Source: a bacterium (GTDB taxonomy: Bacteria; Verrucomicrobiota; Verrucomicrobiia; Limisphaerales; J093). Taken from it: a stretch of 42,551 bases of DNA. Position 1 is the first letter of the stretch, and every line of letters starts with the position of its first letter. A program made the position numbers and the translations under genes. The notes beneath the pieces were generated by a model. It made no database searches. It saw only the letters and a list, made by a program, of their open reading frames with translations, and had not been told where the DNA came from. The stretch covers positions 1-42,551 of the forward strand of contig JAKANS010000029.1 in the NCBI GenBank assembly GCA_021823625.1, read 5' to 3'. Of this stretch, positions 19,372 through 27,166 are shown piece by piece.

Positions 19372-20985
19372 TCAAGCCATTCCCGTGCGGCTGACGTTGT
19401 GCATACCCACGCCCAGTTTTTTGAGCGCGTAGCCGGTTTCCTGGAGGTAATCGCCGTAGCAGGTCATCCAATGGAACCCCTTCATTTCTTCCAACAACGC
19501 CTGGCAGTCGCCGTGGATGCGGACATCGATTTGTGACCGGCAGATGTCCAGGAACGGATTGCCGACGATCGTGCCGGCGAAGCCGACCCATTGCTTGCAG
19601 GCGAAGTCGGGCACCAGGTTCGTGGTGATCTGGCCCAGTCTCATCTCGACCTTGGGCGCGGCGCCGTAGTCGGATTCGAAATGCGTCAGAATCCGCGCCT
19701 TTTCGAGCTTCTTGCCGTCCATCTTCCGCGGCGCGGTGCAATGCGCCAGCGTCACCATGCCGTCGTGCGGGTAGGTCGGGTCGTTCAGAAAAACCGGCTT
19801 GCCGGCGAGGTAGTGGAGCAGGATGCCCGACGGAATGACCACGAAGTCGGATTCGCAAAAGGCCAGGTAGCCGTCGTCGTTGAGGAGGCTCAGCGGCAGG
19901 CAGGCGGTGGTCCGGGACATGCCCATGATGGTGCCCATGCAGGCGTTCACGGTGATGGCATCGGTCTGGTGTTCCTCCATCACGTCGAGCATCACTTCGC
20001 GAAGGACGAAGGCGTTGTGGACGAACTGGCGGGTGGTTTCGAGCTTCACGCCCGCTTTGCCGAGGTAAGTCTTCGCCGCTTTCTCGCAGGCGGAAACCAG
20101 GGCGGTGTCCTTGAACGCCGCGGCGAGGCGCGGTTCGAGGTCTTTGTACGAATAGTCCGCCAACTCCAGTTTCCAGAGGTCGCGTGCGATTTGCGGTGCC
20201 TGGCGCCCGCCTTCGCCCCAGCCGGCCGGCCCGCCGATGCAGACCACGCGCTTGCCGTGCGTGTTCTGGAGCCCGTGCAGCGCGCGCAGTTTCCACAACA
20301 TCTCGTCGTAGTTGTCCGTGACCACGTCGGCCACGTCGAAGCCCGGCTGGCCATACGCGTCCACCGTCTTGCGCAGGAACCGCGGGTGGACGATTTCGTA
20401 CCAGAGATAAACCGGACCCGGTTCGTGGCGGAGGAACATCAGATTCCAGCGATCCTTCCGGCTCAGCGTTTCGAGGACGTTCAGCCAGCCGCCCGCCGCG
20501 AACGTCACCAGCACGTCGTAATCGCCTTTCGCGACGTTCGCGGCTTGCTCGACGGTTTTGACCAGGAGCACCGGCTTGAGTTCGATCGGGAATTCGGCTT
20601 TGGCGGCCATCTGCTTCAATTCGGCGGTGATGCGGGCTTGCTCCTCCTTCGCCTGTGCGTCGGTCTGGATGCCGCCCCAGTTCCGCCAACTGGTTGCCTC
20701 GCGGCGCTGGGGCGTTTCGTAAGTCAGCACGGGCTGCACCCGCAGTGTCCGCCGGCTCACCGGGCGGCGGTCCTTCACCGAGGAACATTGCCTGGCTTCC
20801 TCCGCCGAAAGCGACGGCAAGACAAGGGAGGCGGCAGCAATCGTGCCCACCGTGCCAAGGAAGCCGCGGCGCGTCACCGCGGGCAATGCAAGCGACGGGA
20901 CATCGCGCTGGAACGGCGCGGTCAATCGACGGGTGGAGATGCAGCAACCGCATTGGCAGGGAAAACAGGAGGGGTTTGTGTTCAT
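19372..20985 (-). CDS. Tat-exported L-fucose/arabinose isomerase-fold protein
   Basis: A 537-aa protein from the ATG at 20985. It carries a twin-arginine signal, TRRGFLGTVGTIAAAS (about 38-53), followed by SLVLPSLSAEEA. The body resembles the L-fucose/L-arabinose isomerase fold family in PVC bacteria: a Rossmann-like first half (YDVLVTFAAGGWL, VVCIGGPAGWG) and a second half with DAITVNACMGTIMG, CESDFVVIPSG and LAHCTAPRK. The N-terminus before the Tat motif is unusually cysteine-rich (C7, C10, C12, C14, C15). A GTG at 20877 would give a conventional short start directly before TRRGFLG. Substrate is unknown; an exported isomerase fold may not be an isomerase. Confidence 0.75.
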   Translation of the reverse strand: MNTNPSCFPCQCGCCISTRRLTAPFQRDVPSLALPAVTRRGFLGTVGTIAAASLVLPSLSAEEARQCSSVKDRRPVSRRTLRVQPVLTYETPQRREATSWRNWGGIQTDAQAKEEQARITAELKQMAAKAEFPIELKPVLLVKTVEQAANVAKGDYDVLVTFAAGGWLNVLETLSRKDRWNLMFLRHEPGPVYLWYEIVHPRFLRKTVDAYGQPGFDVADVVTDNYDEMLWKLRALHGLQNTHGKRVVCIGGPAGWGEGGRQAPQIARDLWKLELADYSYKDLEPRLAAAFKDTALVSACEKAAKTYLGKAGVKLETTRQFVHNAFVLREVMLDVMEEHQTDAITVNACMGTIMGMSRTTACLPLSLLNDDGYLAFCESDFVVIPSGILLHYLAGKPVFLNDPTYPHDGMVTLAHCTAPRKMDGKKLEKARILTHFESDYGAAPKVEMRLGQITTNLVPDFACKQWVGFAGTIVGNPFLDICRSQIDVRIHGDCQALLEEMKGFHWMTCYGDYLQETGYALKKLGVGMHNVSRTGMA

Positions 20986-21200
20986 GGCTCGTTCAATCGT
21001 TTCGTCCCCCCGGTGAGCCTCCGCGCGCCTACTGCTCGGCGACCCGCATGGGAGAATCTGGAACGCAATCGAAGCCGGTCCTGCGCAGCGCGACTTGACC
21101 GGGCTCAAAGTTTTTCGCGGTGGGCCGTGTGCGTGGGTTGGAACGATTCGCTTGAAATGTGGCACGCACGCCGCCGGGGAGCATGCGCCGCCGGCGTGTC

Positions 21201-21228
21201 GATTTCGGCGGCCCGCCGAAATCTTTTT
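21201..21228 (+). terminator. Strong intrinsic terminator without an assigned upstream gene
   Basis: A perfect 10-bp stem (21201-21210 with 21214-21223), GCC loop, then TTTTT (21224-21228) form a textbook Rho-independent terminator reading rightward. It lies in the divergent gap between the isomerase-like gene (-) and the CNT transporter (+), so no annotated gene ends here. The gap 20986-21332 also holds a weaker hairpin (21073-21080 with 21097-21105) and the CNT promoter. It could end a small RNA or act as an attenuator. Confidence 0.8.
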
Positions 21229-21295
21229 CGGGTCTTTCCCCCAGCGTCCGGCGGGTGGTCCCTGGCGGGGAGCGCACCGGTCTGGGACATTCGCC

Positions 21296-21325
21296 TTGTG
21301 GCACAAAAGTGGGCGCCAGTACTCT
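21296..21325 (+). promoter_or_regulatory. Putative CNT transporter promoter, leaderless type
   Basis: TTGTGG (21296-21301), an 18-bp spacer and TACTCT (21320-21325), followed by only 7 nt before the GTG start. The sequence TACTCTGCGCC is identical to that at the mutY promoter. Confidence 0.5.
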
Positions 21326-21332
21326 GCGCCGC

Positions 21333-22598
21333 GTGGTTCTCAAACTGGTTAGTCTTCTGGGCGTAATCGTTTTCATCGGCCTGGCTTGGGTATTGTCGCT
21401 GGACCGCCGGCGGTTCCCTTGGCGGACCGTGCTTTGGGGTGTGGCACTGCAGTTCGGCCTGGCGGTAGTGATTCTGAAAACGGCACTGGGGCGGCGTCTC
21501 TTCGAGGTGGCCCGCGACGCATTTGTGAAGCTCATCGGTTTCGCCGGCGAGGGCGCGAGCCTCGTCTTCGGCCCGCTGGCGAAGCCGGACGTGCTTTCCG
21601 CCAAATTGGGGCCGGAAAACGCTTCCATCTTCGCGATTACCATCTCGGCCACGATCATCCTGGTCTCGGCGCTGTCCTCGCTGCTTTACCACTGGGGCGT
21701 GCTGCAAAAAGTCGTGCGCTCGCTCGCTTGGGTGATGCGCCGGGCCATGCGCACCAGCGGCAGCGAAAGCCTGGCCGCGGCGGCGAACATTTTCATGGGC
21801 CAGACCGAGGCGCCGTTGGTCATCAAACCCTACCTGCTCGGCATGACCCGGAGCGAGTTGCTGGCCATGATGGTGAGCGGCATGGCCACGCTGGCGGGCG
21901 GCGTGTTGACCGTCTATGTGGGGCTGGGCGTCAGCGCCGGGCACCTGCTCACCGCGAGTGTCATGAACGCCCCGGCCGCCTTGTTCATCGCCAAGGTGCT
22001 CCTGCCGGAAACCGCGCAAAGCGAGACCGCCGCCGGCGTGCACACCGAGCCGCCGCGCGAAACCCACAACAGCATCGAGGCGCTCTGCCGTGGCGCCGGC
22101 GACGGCATGACGCTCGCGATCAATGTCCTGGCGATGGTGCTCGCCTTCGTGGCCGTGGTGGCACTGGCAAACGCCGTGCTTGGCTTCGCGCAGGAAAAGA
22201 TCTTCGCGCTGATGTCAGTGTCGCACCCGCCGGTGACGCTCCAGCAGTTTGTCGGGTGGCTGAACGCACCGTTCGCGTGGCTCATGGGCGTGCCGGCGAA
22301 GGATTGTCTCGCCGTCGGCGGGGTTCTGGGCGAGCGGGTCGTCCTGAACGAATTTCTCGGCTACCTCTCCCTGGTGGATTTGCAGAAGGCCGGCACGCTC
22401 GATCCGCGCAGCGTCACCCTGGCCACGTATGCGCTGTGCGGCTTCGCGAACTTCGGCAGCGTGGCGATTCAAATCGGTGGCATCGGCGCGCTGGTGCCGC
22501 CGCGGCGGGCTGACCTGGCCCAACTCGGCTTGCGGGCGATGGTCGGGGGGCTGCTGGCCTGTTACACCACCACCGCCATCGTGGGCATTTTGTTGTGA
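21333..22598 (+). CDS. Concentrative nucleoside transporter (CNT/NupC family)
   Basis: A 421-aa inner-membrane transporter importing nucleosides by Na+ or H+ symport. The GTG at 21333 (VVLKLVSLLG) was chosen because it opens directly into the first hydrophobic helix and sits just after a -10-like box; the 58 extra upstream codons in frame (from 21159) are Arg/Pro-rich and atypical. Family signatures are present: MGQTEAPLVIKPYL (nucleoside-binding) and GERVVLNEFLGYL (matching the CNT NEF-A-Y motif), with about ten hydrophobic helices and a cytoplasmic gating segment before LCRGAGDGM. It is divergent from the isomerase-like gene, downstream of an orphan terminator. Confidence 0.9.
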   Translation: MVLKLVSLLGVIVFIGLAWVLSLDRRRFPWRTVLWGVALQFGLAVVILKTALGRRLFEVARDAFVKLIGFAGEGASLVFGPLAKPDVLSAKLGPENASIFAITISATIILVSALSSLLYHWGVLQKVVRSLAWVMRRAMRTSGSESLAAAANIFMGQTEAPLVIKPYLLGMTRSELLAMMVSGMATLAGGVLTVYVGLGVSAGHLLTASVMNAPAALFIAKVLLPETAQSETAAGVHTEPPRETHNSIEALCRGAGDGMTLAINVLAMVLAFVAVVALANAVLGFAQEKIFALMSVSHPPVTLQQFVGWLNAPFAWLMGVPAKDCLAVGGVLGERVVLNEFLGYLSLVDLQKAGTLDPRSVTLATYALCGFANFGSVAIQIGGIGALVPPRRADLAQLGLRAMVGGLLACYTTTAIVGILL

Positions 22599-22662
22599 AG
22601 CGGAGGCGGTGAAATCGCTTTTCCTCCCGGCGGCTTCGGCCTAGTTTGTCTCGGTTCCTGGC

Positions 22663-23556
22663 ATGAATCTGGCCTGGCGAATCTCGGTTTGTGTGCTGCT
22701 GGCGGTCACGGCGGTCGTCTGCTCGCATCGATTTCTTGTGAGCTACAACCGCGCTGCCCAGCGGGCCGCTCAGCGTTATGACACCCCGGAGTTGTCCGCG
22801 ACCGAGGCCGCGACCGCGGCTGCAGCCAGCGAGGCCACTGACACGAACGCGGTCGCCGCCGGCACCACGAACGCCACCGTTGCCGCGGCGGGCACCGAGA
22901 CGAATGCCCCGGCGACCAACGCGGTTCCCGGCGCGGCGCGACCTCCGCAAGGCCCGGCCGTCGCGGAAGATTCGCCCAAAGGACTTTACGCCGCGCTGGC
23001 GCTGGGTTCGTTGATCGGGTTGGGTTTGATGGTCGGCCGCGAGGTCGCGAACTACATCGGTTACCGCGTCCAACGCGAAATCTACGGCGAAGCCAGCGAG
23101 CCGGTGGGTGACCCCGAATACGACGAAGCCGAGCAGGTCTGGGCCAATGGCGATCACCTCGAGGCCGTCCGGCTGTTGCGCGATTTTCTCAATAAGAAAC
23201 CGCAGAAGCTCCACGCCGCGTTCCGCATCGCCGAGATTTACGAGAAGGATTTGCACAACCCGCTGGCTGCCGCGCTCGAGTACGAGGAAATCCTCCGGCA
23301 CCAGTTCGACCCCGAGCGGTGGGGTTGGGCCGCCATTCACCTCGTGAACCTGTACAACCGGCTGGATCAGGCGGCGAAGGGCGACGCTTTGCTGCAGCGG
23401 GTGGCGGCCGAGTACAGTCAGACCGCTGCCGGTGCCAAGGCACGGGAACGGCTCGGGTTGCCGGAACAAGAAGCTGCGCCTGCCGAAGGCGAGGCCGCCT
23501 CGCCCCCGCCCGATGACGGCAGCTTCCGGCTGCCGCCCGGCTTCAAACCCAAGTGA
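22663..23556 (+). CDS. Membrane protein with TPR-like C-terminal domain
   Basis: A 297-aa protein with two membrane helices (about 6-22 and 108-126). They are separated by a low-complexity Ala/Thr/Asn-rich linker (about 45-100). The C-terminal domain (about 150-260) consists of helical pairs of the tetratricopeptide type (AEQVWANGDHLEAVRLLRDF; HAAFRIAEIYEKDL; AALEYEEILRHQF). It would present a protein-interaction domain at the membrane. No closer function is evident. TAGTTT at 22642-22647, 15 nt before the ATG, could be its -10 box. It follows the CNT gene by 64 nt and precedes dapL. Confidence 0.75.
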   Translation: MNLAWRISVCVLLAVTAVVCSHRFLVSYNRAAQRAAQRYDTPELSATEAATAAAASEATDTNAVAAGTTNATVAAAGTETNAPATNAVPGAARPPQGPAVAEDSPKGLYAALALGSLIGLGLMVGREVANYIGYRVQREIYGEASEPVGDPEYDEAEQVWANGDHLEAVRLLRDFLNKKPQKLHAAFRIAEIYEKDLHNPLAAALEYEEILRHQFDPERWGWAAIHLVNLYNRLDQAAKGDALLQRVAAEYSQTAAGAKARERLGLPEQEAAPAEGEAASPPPDDGSFRLPPGFKPK

Positions 23557-23572
23557 GCCGACCGACACCGGC

Positions 23573-23600
23573 TTGCGCCCGCGCCGTGTGCTGCTAGGCT
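23573..23600 (+). promoter_or_regulatory. Candidate dapL promoter
   Basis: TTGCGC (23573-23578), a 16-bp spacer and TAGGCT (23595-23600) lie 68 nt before the dapL ATG. The match is moderate and no terminator separates it from the preceding gene. Confidence 0.35.
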
Positions 23601-23668
23601 GGGGCGCGGTTGTGCGGGGCGAGGATTCCTTCGCCCCCAACCGGTCACGACTCACAACGCACGATCCG

Positions 23669-24916
23669 ATGTCTGATTCCTATTTGCAGAACCTTTTCGC
23701 CGAACGCATCGGCGGCCGGCAGTACGGCAAGTCCTCCGCCATCTACAAGTTCGAGAAGATCAAGCGCGCCAAGCGCACGGCGCTCGCCGCCAATCCCGGC
23801 TCGGAGATCATCGACATGGGCGTGGGCGAGCCGGACGAGATGGCGTTCCCCGAGGTAGTCGCCACGTTGCACGCCGAGGCCCGCCAGCCGGCGAACCGCG
23901 GTTACGCCGACAATGGCGATGCCGTGCTCAAGCTGGCGGCGGCGCGTTACCTGGACCGCGTCTGCGGCGTGCCCGACATCGACCCGGAGACCGAAGTGAT
24001 CCACTCCATCGGCAGCAAGGCGGCGCTGTCCATTCTGCCGGCGGCGCTGGTCAACCCCGGCGACGTGGTGCTCATGACCACGCCGGGCTATCCGGTTTTT
24101 GGGACGCACGCGAAGTACTATGGCGGCCAGGTGCACAACCTCCCGCTCACGGAGGAGAACGACTTCCTGCCCGACCTCGAGGCCATCCCCGCGGACGTGC
24201 TCGCCAGGGCGAAGGTGCTGGTCATCAATTACCCCAACAATCCGACCGGCGCCTCCGCCACGCCGGACTTCTTCGCGCGCGTGGTGCATTTCGCGAAGCG
24301 CAACAACCTGGCGGTGATCTCCGACGCCGCCTACGCCGCGCTGGTGTTCGAAGGGCAGCCGCTCAGTTTTCTGTCCACGCCCGGCGCGAAGGACGTGGGC
24401 GTGGAACTGCACTCGACGAGCAAGAGCTTCAACATGACCGGCTGGCGCATCGGTTTCGTCGCGGGCAATGAACTGCTCGTCAAAGCGTACGGCGACGTGA
24501 AGGACAACACCGACTCCGGCCAGTTCCTCGCCATTCAACACGCGGCGGCGTACTGCTTCAACCACCCGGAGATCACGCAGTCGATCGCCGCCAAGTATTC
24601 GCGGCGGATGGATGGCCTGGTGGCGACGCTGCGGGCGGCAGGCTTCAACGCCCGCAAGCCGCGCGGCAGCTTCTTCCTCTACGTGAAGGGGCCGCGGGCG
24701 GTCGTGAAAGGCGACGGCTCACGAAGCGAGTTCAAGTCCGCCGAGGACGTCTCGCAATGGCTCATCACCGATCGGCTGATTTCGACCGTGCCCTGGGACG
24801 ATGCCGGCGCGTACCTGCGCTTCAGCGTCACCTTTGCCGCCCAGGACCAGGCCGACGAGCACCGCGTGCTCGACGAAGTCGCCCGCCGGTTGGACGAAGT
24901 GGAACTGGTCTTCTGA
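23669..24916 (+). CDS. dapL: LL-diaminopimelate aminotransferase
   Basis: A 415-aa fold type I PLP aminotransferase converting tetrahydrodipicolinate directly to LL-2,6-diaminopimelate, bypassing the succinylase/acetylase steps. Start is the ATG giving MSDSYLQNLF; upstream frame is shadow. Visible motifs: IIDMGVGEPDEM, GYADNG, the Asn of NYPNNPTGA and the catalytic lysine in STSKSFNMTGWRIGF (K252). The N-terminal RIGGRQYGKSSAIYKFEKIKR-like segment and length fit the DapL subgroup found in chlamydiae, Verrucomicrobia and other phyla. Related class I/II aminotransferases remain an alternative. lysA elsewhere in the window supports the pathway. Confidence 0.8.
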   Translation: MSDSYLQNLFAERIGGRQYGKSSAIYKFEKIKRAKRTALAANPGSEIIDMGVGEPDEMAFPEVVATLHAEARQPANRGYADNGDAVLKLAAARYLDRVCGVPDIDPETEVIHSIGSKAALSILPAALVNPGDVVLMTTPGYPVFGTHAKYYGGQVHNLPLTEENDFLPDLEAIPADVLARAKVLVINYPNNPTGASATPDFFARVVHFAKRNNLAVISDAAYAALVFEGQPLSFLSTPGAKDVGVELHSTSKSFNMTGWRIGFVAGNELLVKAYGDVKDNTDSGQFLAIQHAAAYCFNHPEITQSIAAKYSRRMDGLVATLRAAGFNARKPRGSFFLYVKGPRAVVKGDGSRSEFKSAEDVSQWLITDRLISTVPWDDAGAYLRFSVTFAAQDQADEHRVLDEVARRLDEVELVF

Positions 24917-25093
24917 CGCACTGCTCCCACATCCGCTGGTTCTCAACCGCCCAGGACCAGGTCGTGAACCGGCGGGGATCGCCCTTCGTTGAGTGGCCCA
25001 GTCCGCGAGGAGACCTGCCTCGAATCGAAAACGCCGGCCTGGCGGCGGAACTGGCCATTGGCTTGACCCCACCGCGGAGCAGTCCTTTGCTTT

Positions 25094-25100
25094 GAGGGGA
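25094..25100 (+). promoter_or_regulatory. Ribosome binding site deciding the GTG start of the SulP gene
   Basis: GAGGGGA ends 2 nt before the GTG at 25103, with its core about 4-5 nt away. It is one of few Shine-Dalgarno-like sites in the window and supports the GTG over later starts. TTGACC (25063-25068) and TTTGCT (25086-25091), 17 bp apart, could be an overlapping promoter, which would truncate this site. Confidence 0.45.
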
Positions 25101-25102
25101 AC

Positions 25103-26953
25103 GTGAGCCGAACAGCGGAGTCATCCAAAGGTCTGGCGAGGTTGTGGGAGTTGCTGCCCACGAAACGGCTGCCGTTCGTCCAGGAGTTCCGCCACTACTC
25201 GACGGCCAAGTTGCGGCGCGATTTGGTCGCCGGGGCGACTCTGACGCTGGTCTCGATCCCGCAGGCCATCGGCTTCGCGCTGATTCTTGGTCTCCCGCCG
25301 ATGTCGGTCATCCTCTCGATCGTGGTGGGGGGCTTCGTCAGCGCCTTGTTCTTTTCGTCGCACCACCACGTTTTTGGGCCCACCACGTCGGTTTCGCTCA
25401 TCACCGCGGCCACCATCGCGGCCAACGCCGATCTGGGACTGCACCCGCTGGCGCTGGCCGCTTACCTGGCGTTCCTGATCGGCATCATCCAGTTCGTCGC
25501 CGGCCTGTTCCACTTCGGAGAAGTCACCAAGTTCATCTCCCGATCCGTGGTGGTGGGCTACACGACGGCGATCGGTGTGCTGCTGATCAGCAGCCAGCTA
25601 CACAACTTTCTCGGTTTCCGGAGTCCACCGGGCGAGCGGTTCCTGGCAGACCTGCAGCAAGTGGGTACAGCGCTGGCGAACAGCCGCGGTTCCTGGTGGG
25701 CGTTGGCGATCGGCGTCGTGACCCTCGCGATCTTCGAAGGCATCAAACGCTATCGCCCCACCTGGCCGGAGGCGTTGTTTGGTTTGGCGTTTCTGGGTCT
25801 GGCCGCCCGCCTTTTCGCCGAATTCGCACCCAGCGTTCCGTTCAAGATGGTCAAGGACGAAGGCGCGCTCGCGGCGGTGCTGCCGACGCTGACGAACCTG
25901 CCTTCGCTGAACGAACAGCTCAGCATTTTGCCGCGGCTGATCAACACCGCCATCGCCATCGCGATCATCGGCATGCTCGAAGCCACGGCCATCACCAAGT
26001 CGCTGGCGGCGAAAAGCGGACAGCGGCTCGATTCCAACCAGGAATTGATGGGCATGGGCGCGGGCAACGTCGCCGCCGGCTTGTTTGGCGTGGTGCCGGG
26101 TTCCTCGTCGTTCACGCGTTCGGCGGTCAATTACCAGAGCGGCGCGGCGTCCCAGCTTTCGTCCATGCTGAGCAGCGTGGTGGTGGTGTTCGTCTTGTTC
26201 TTCGTCACCCCGGTTTTCAACTACATCCCGGTCGCGGCCCTGGCGGCGCACCTGATGCGCGTGGGCTACAAGCTGATCAGCAAGCCGCAGATTCGCGTGG
26301 CCACCCACTCCACGCGCTCGGACGCCACCGTGTTTTTCGTCACGCTCGGCGTGTCGCTGTTCCTGAAACTGGACACGGCGATTTACGTGGGCATCGGCGT
26401 GTCGCTCGCGTTGTTCCTGCTGAAGACCAGCACCCCCACGCTGGCGGAATATACGTTCAACGAGAGCGGCCAGCTCGCCGAACTGGCGGACAAGCGCCAG
26501 CGCCCCGACCCGGAAATCTCGATCATCCACGTCGAGGGCGAACTTTTCTTCGGCGCCGCGGACCTGTTTCAGGAACAGGTGCGCCGCCAGGCCGAGGACG
26601 AGAACATCCGCGTGTTCATTCTCCGCATGAAAAACGCCCGGCACCTGGACGCCTCCACCGTGATGGCGATCGAATCGCTTCACGACTATTTGCGCCAGAC
26701 CAGCCGTCATCTGCTGATCAGCGGTTGCACCGCCGACGTGCGCCGCGTGCTGAGCAACAGCGGGCTGCTGGCGCTAATCAGCCCGGAGAACGTGTTTCCC
26801 GCCGAGACCAATCCCACGCTGGCGACCCGCAAGGCGCTGCTGCGCGCCAAGCAACTCCTGCCGGGGCGCAGCGGGCTCCGGTTGTTCTACCCGCAGAAGA
26901 CTGGTGCGGACGTTCCAGCCCAGCCGCGCGACGGCAGCGATTTCGAGATCTGA
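25103..26953 (+). CDS. SulP/SLC26-family anion transporter with STAS domain
   Basis: A 616-aa inner-membrane transporter of the SulP family (sulfate, bicarbonate or other anions). It has about 10-14 hydrophobic segments between residues 35 and 435, including SIPQAIGFALILGLPP, GPTTSVSLITAATIA and GLFGVVPGSSSFTRSAVN, typical of the 7+7 UraA-like fold. A cytoplasmic STAS domain follows (about 470-560; ISIIHVEGELFFGAA, ARHLDASTVMAIESL). The substrate is uncertain; the GlySer-rich helix 10 region matches the family generally. It appears to be a single-gene unit. Confidence 0.9.
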   Translation: MSRTAESSKGLARLWELLPTKRLPFVQEFRHYSTAKLRRDLVAGATLTLVSIPQAIGFALILGLPPMSVILSIVVGGFVSALFFSSHHHVFGPTTSVSLITAATIAANADLGLHPLALAAYLAFLIGIIQFVAGLFHFGEVTKFISRSVVVGYTTAIGVLLISSQLHNFLGFRSPPGERFLADLQQVGTALANSRGSWWALAIGVVTLAIFEGIKRYRPTWPEALFGLAFLGLAARLFAEFAPSVPFKMVKDEGALAAVLPTLTNLPSLNEQLSILPRLINTAIAIAIIGMLEATAITKSLAAKSGQRLDSNQELMGMGAGNVAAGLFGVVPGSSSFTRSAVNYQSGAASQLSSMLSSVVVVFVLFFVTPVFNYIPVAALAAHLMRVGYKLISKPQIRVATHSTRSDATVFFVTLGVSLFLKLDTAIYVGIGVSLALFLLKTSTPTLAEYTFNESGQLAELADKRQRPDPEISIIHVEGELFFGAADLFQEQVRRQAEDENIRVFILRMKNARHLDASTVMAIESLHDYLRQTSRHLLISGCTADVRRVLSNSGLLALISPENVFPAETNPTLATRKALLRAKQLLPGRSGLRLFYPQKTGADVPAQPRDGSDFEI

Positions 26954-27012
26954 CCCAGCCGTTCGGCGCGCACGGCCGGCGTTCCGTCGTTGCCGGATTG
27001 CGGACGGTCACG

Positions 27013-27045
27013 CTCAAGGGGGTTCTGCCTCTGGCAGTGCTTGAG
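27013..27045 (+). terminator. Possible terminator after the SulP gene
   Basis: An interrupted hairpin: outer 6-bp stem CTCAAG/CTTGAG (27013-27018 with 27040-27045), inner 5-bp stem CTGCC/GGCAG (27025-27029 with 27033-27037), then gccttgtttct. The T-tract is imperfect. Confidence 0.35.
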
Positions 27046-27131
27046 GCCTTGTTTCTCACCCTCTTCATCGGAATCCGGTTCCTGTCTTACTCCGCGCCTT
27101 TGCGCCTCGGCGGTATGCTCCGGATGCAGGC

Positions 27132-27159
27132 TTGCCGTCGCGCGGGATCTGCGTACCGT
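27132..27159 (+). promoter_or_regulatory. Putative promoter of the HEAT-repeat gene, leaderless type
   Basis: TTGCCG (27132-27137), a 16-bp spacer and TACCGT (27154-27159) end 7 nt before the ATG at 27167. No Shine-Dalgarno is seen. Confidence 0.4.
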
Positions 27160-27166
27160 TGCCTTC

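Noticed and set aside
24837..24961. 15-bp direct repeat CCGCCCAGGACCAGG at the end of dapL and again after it
   Set aside because: About one such match is expected by chance in a window of this size and GC content, and there is no associated element.
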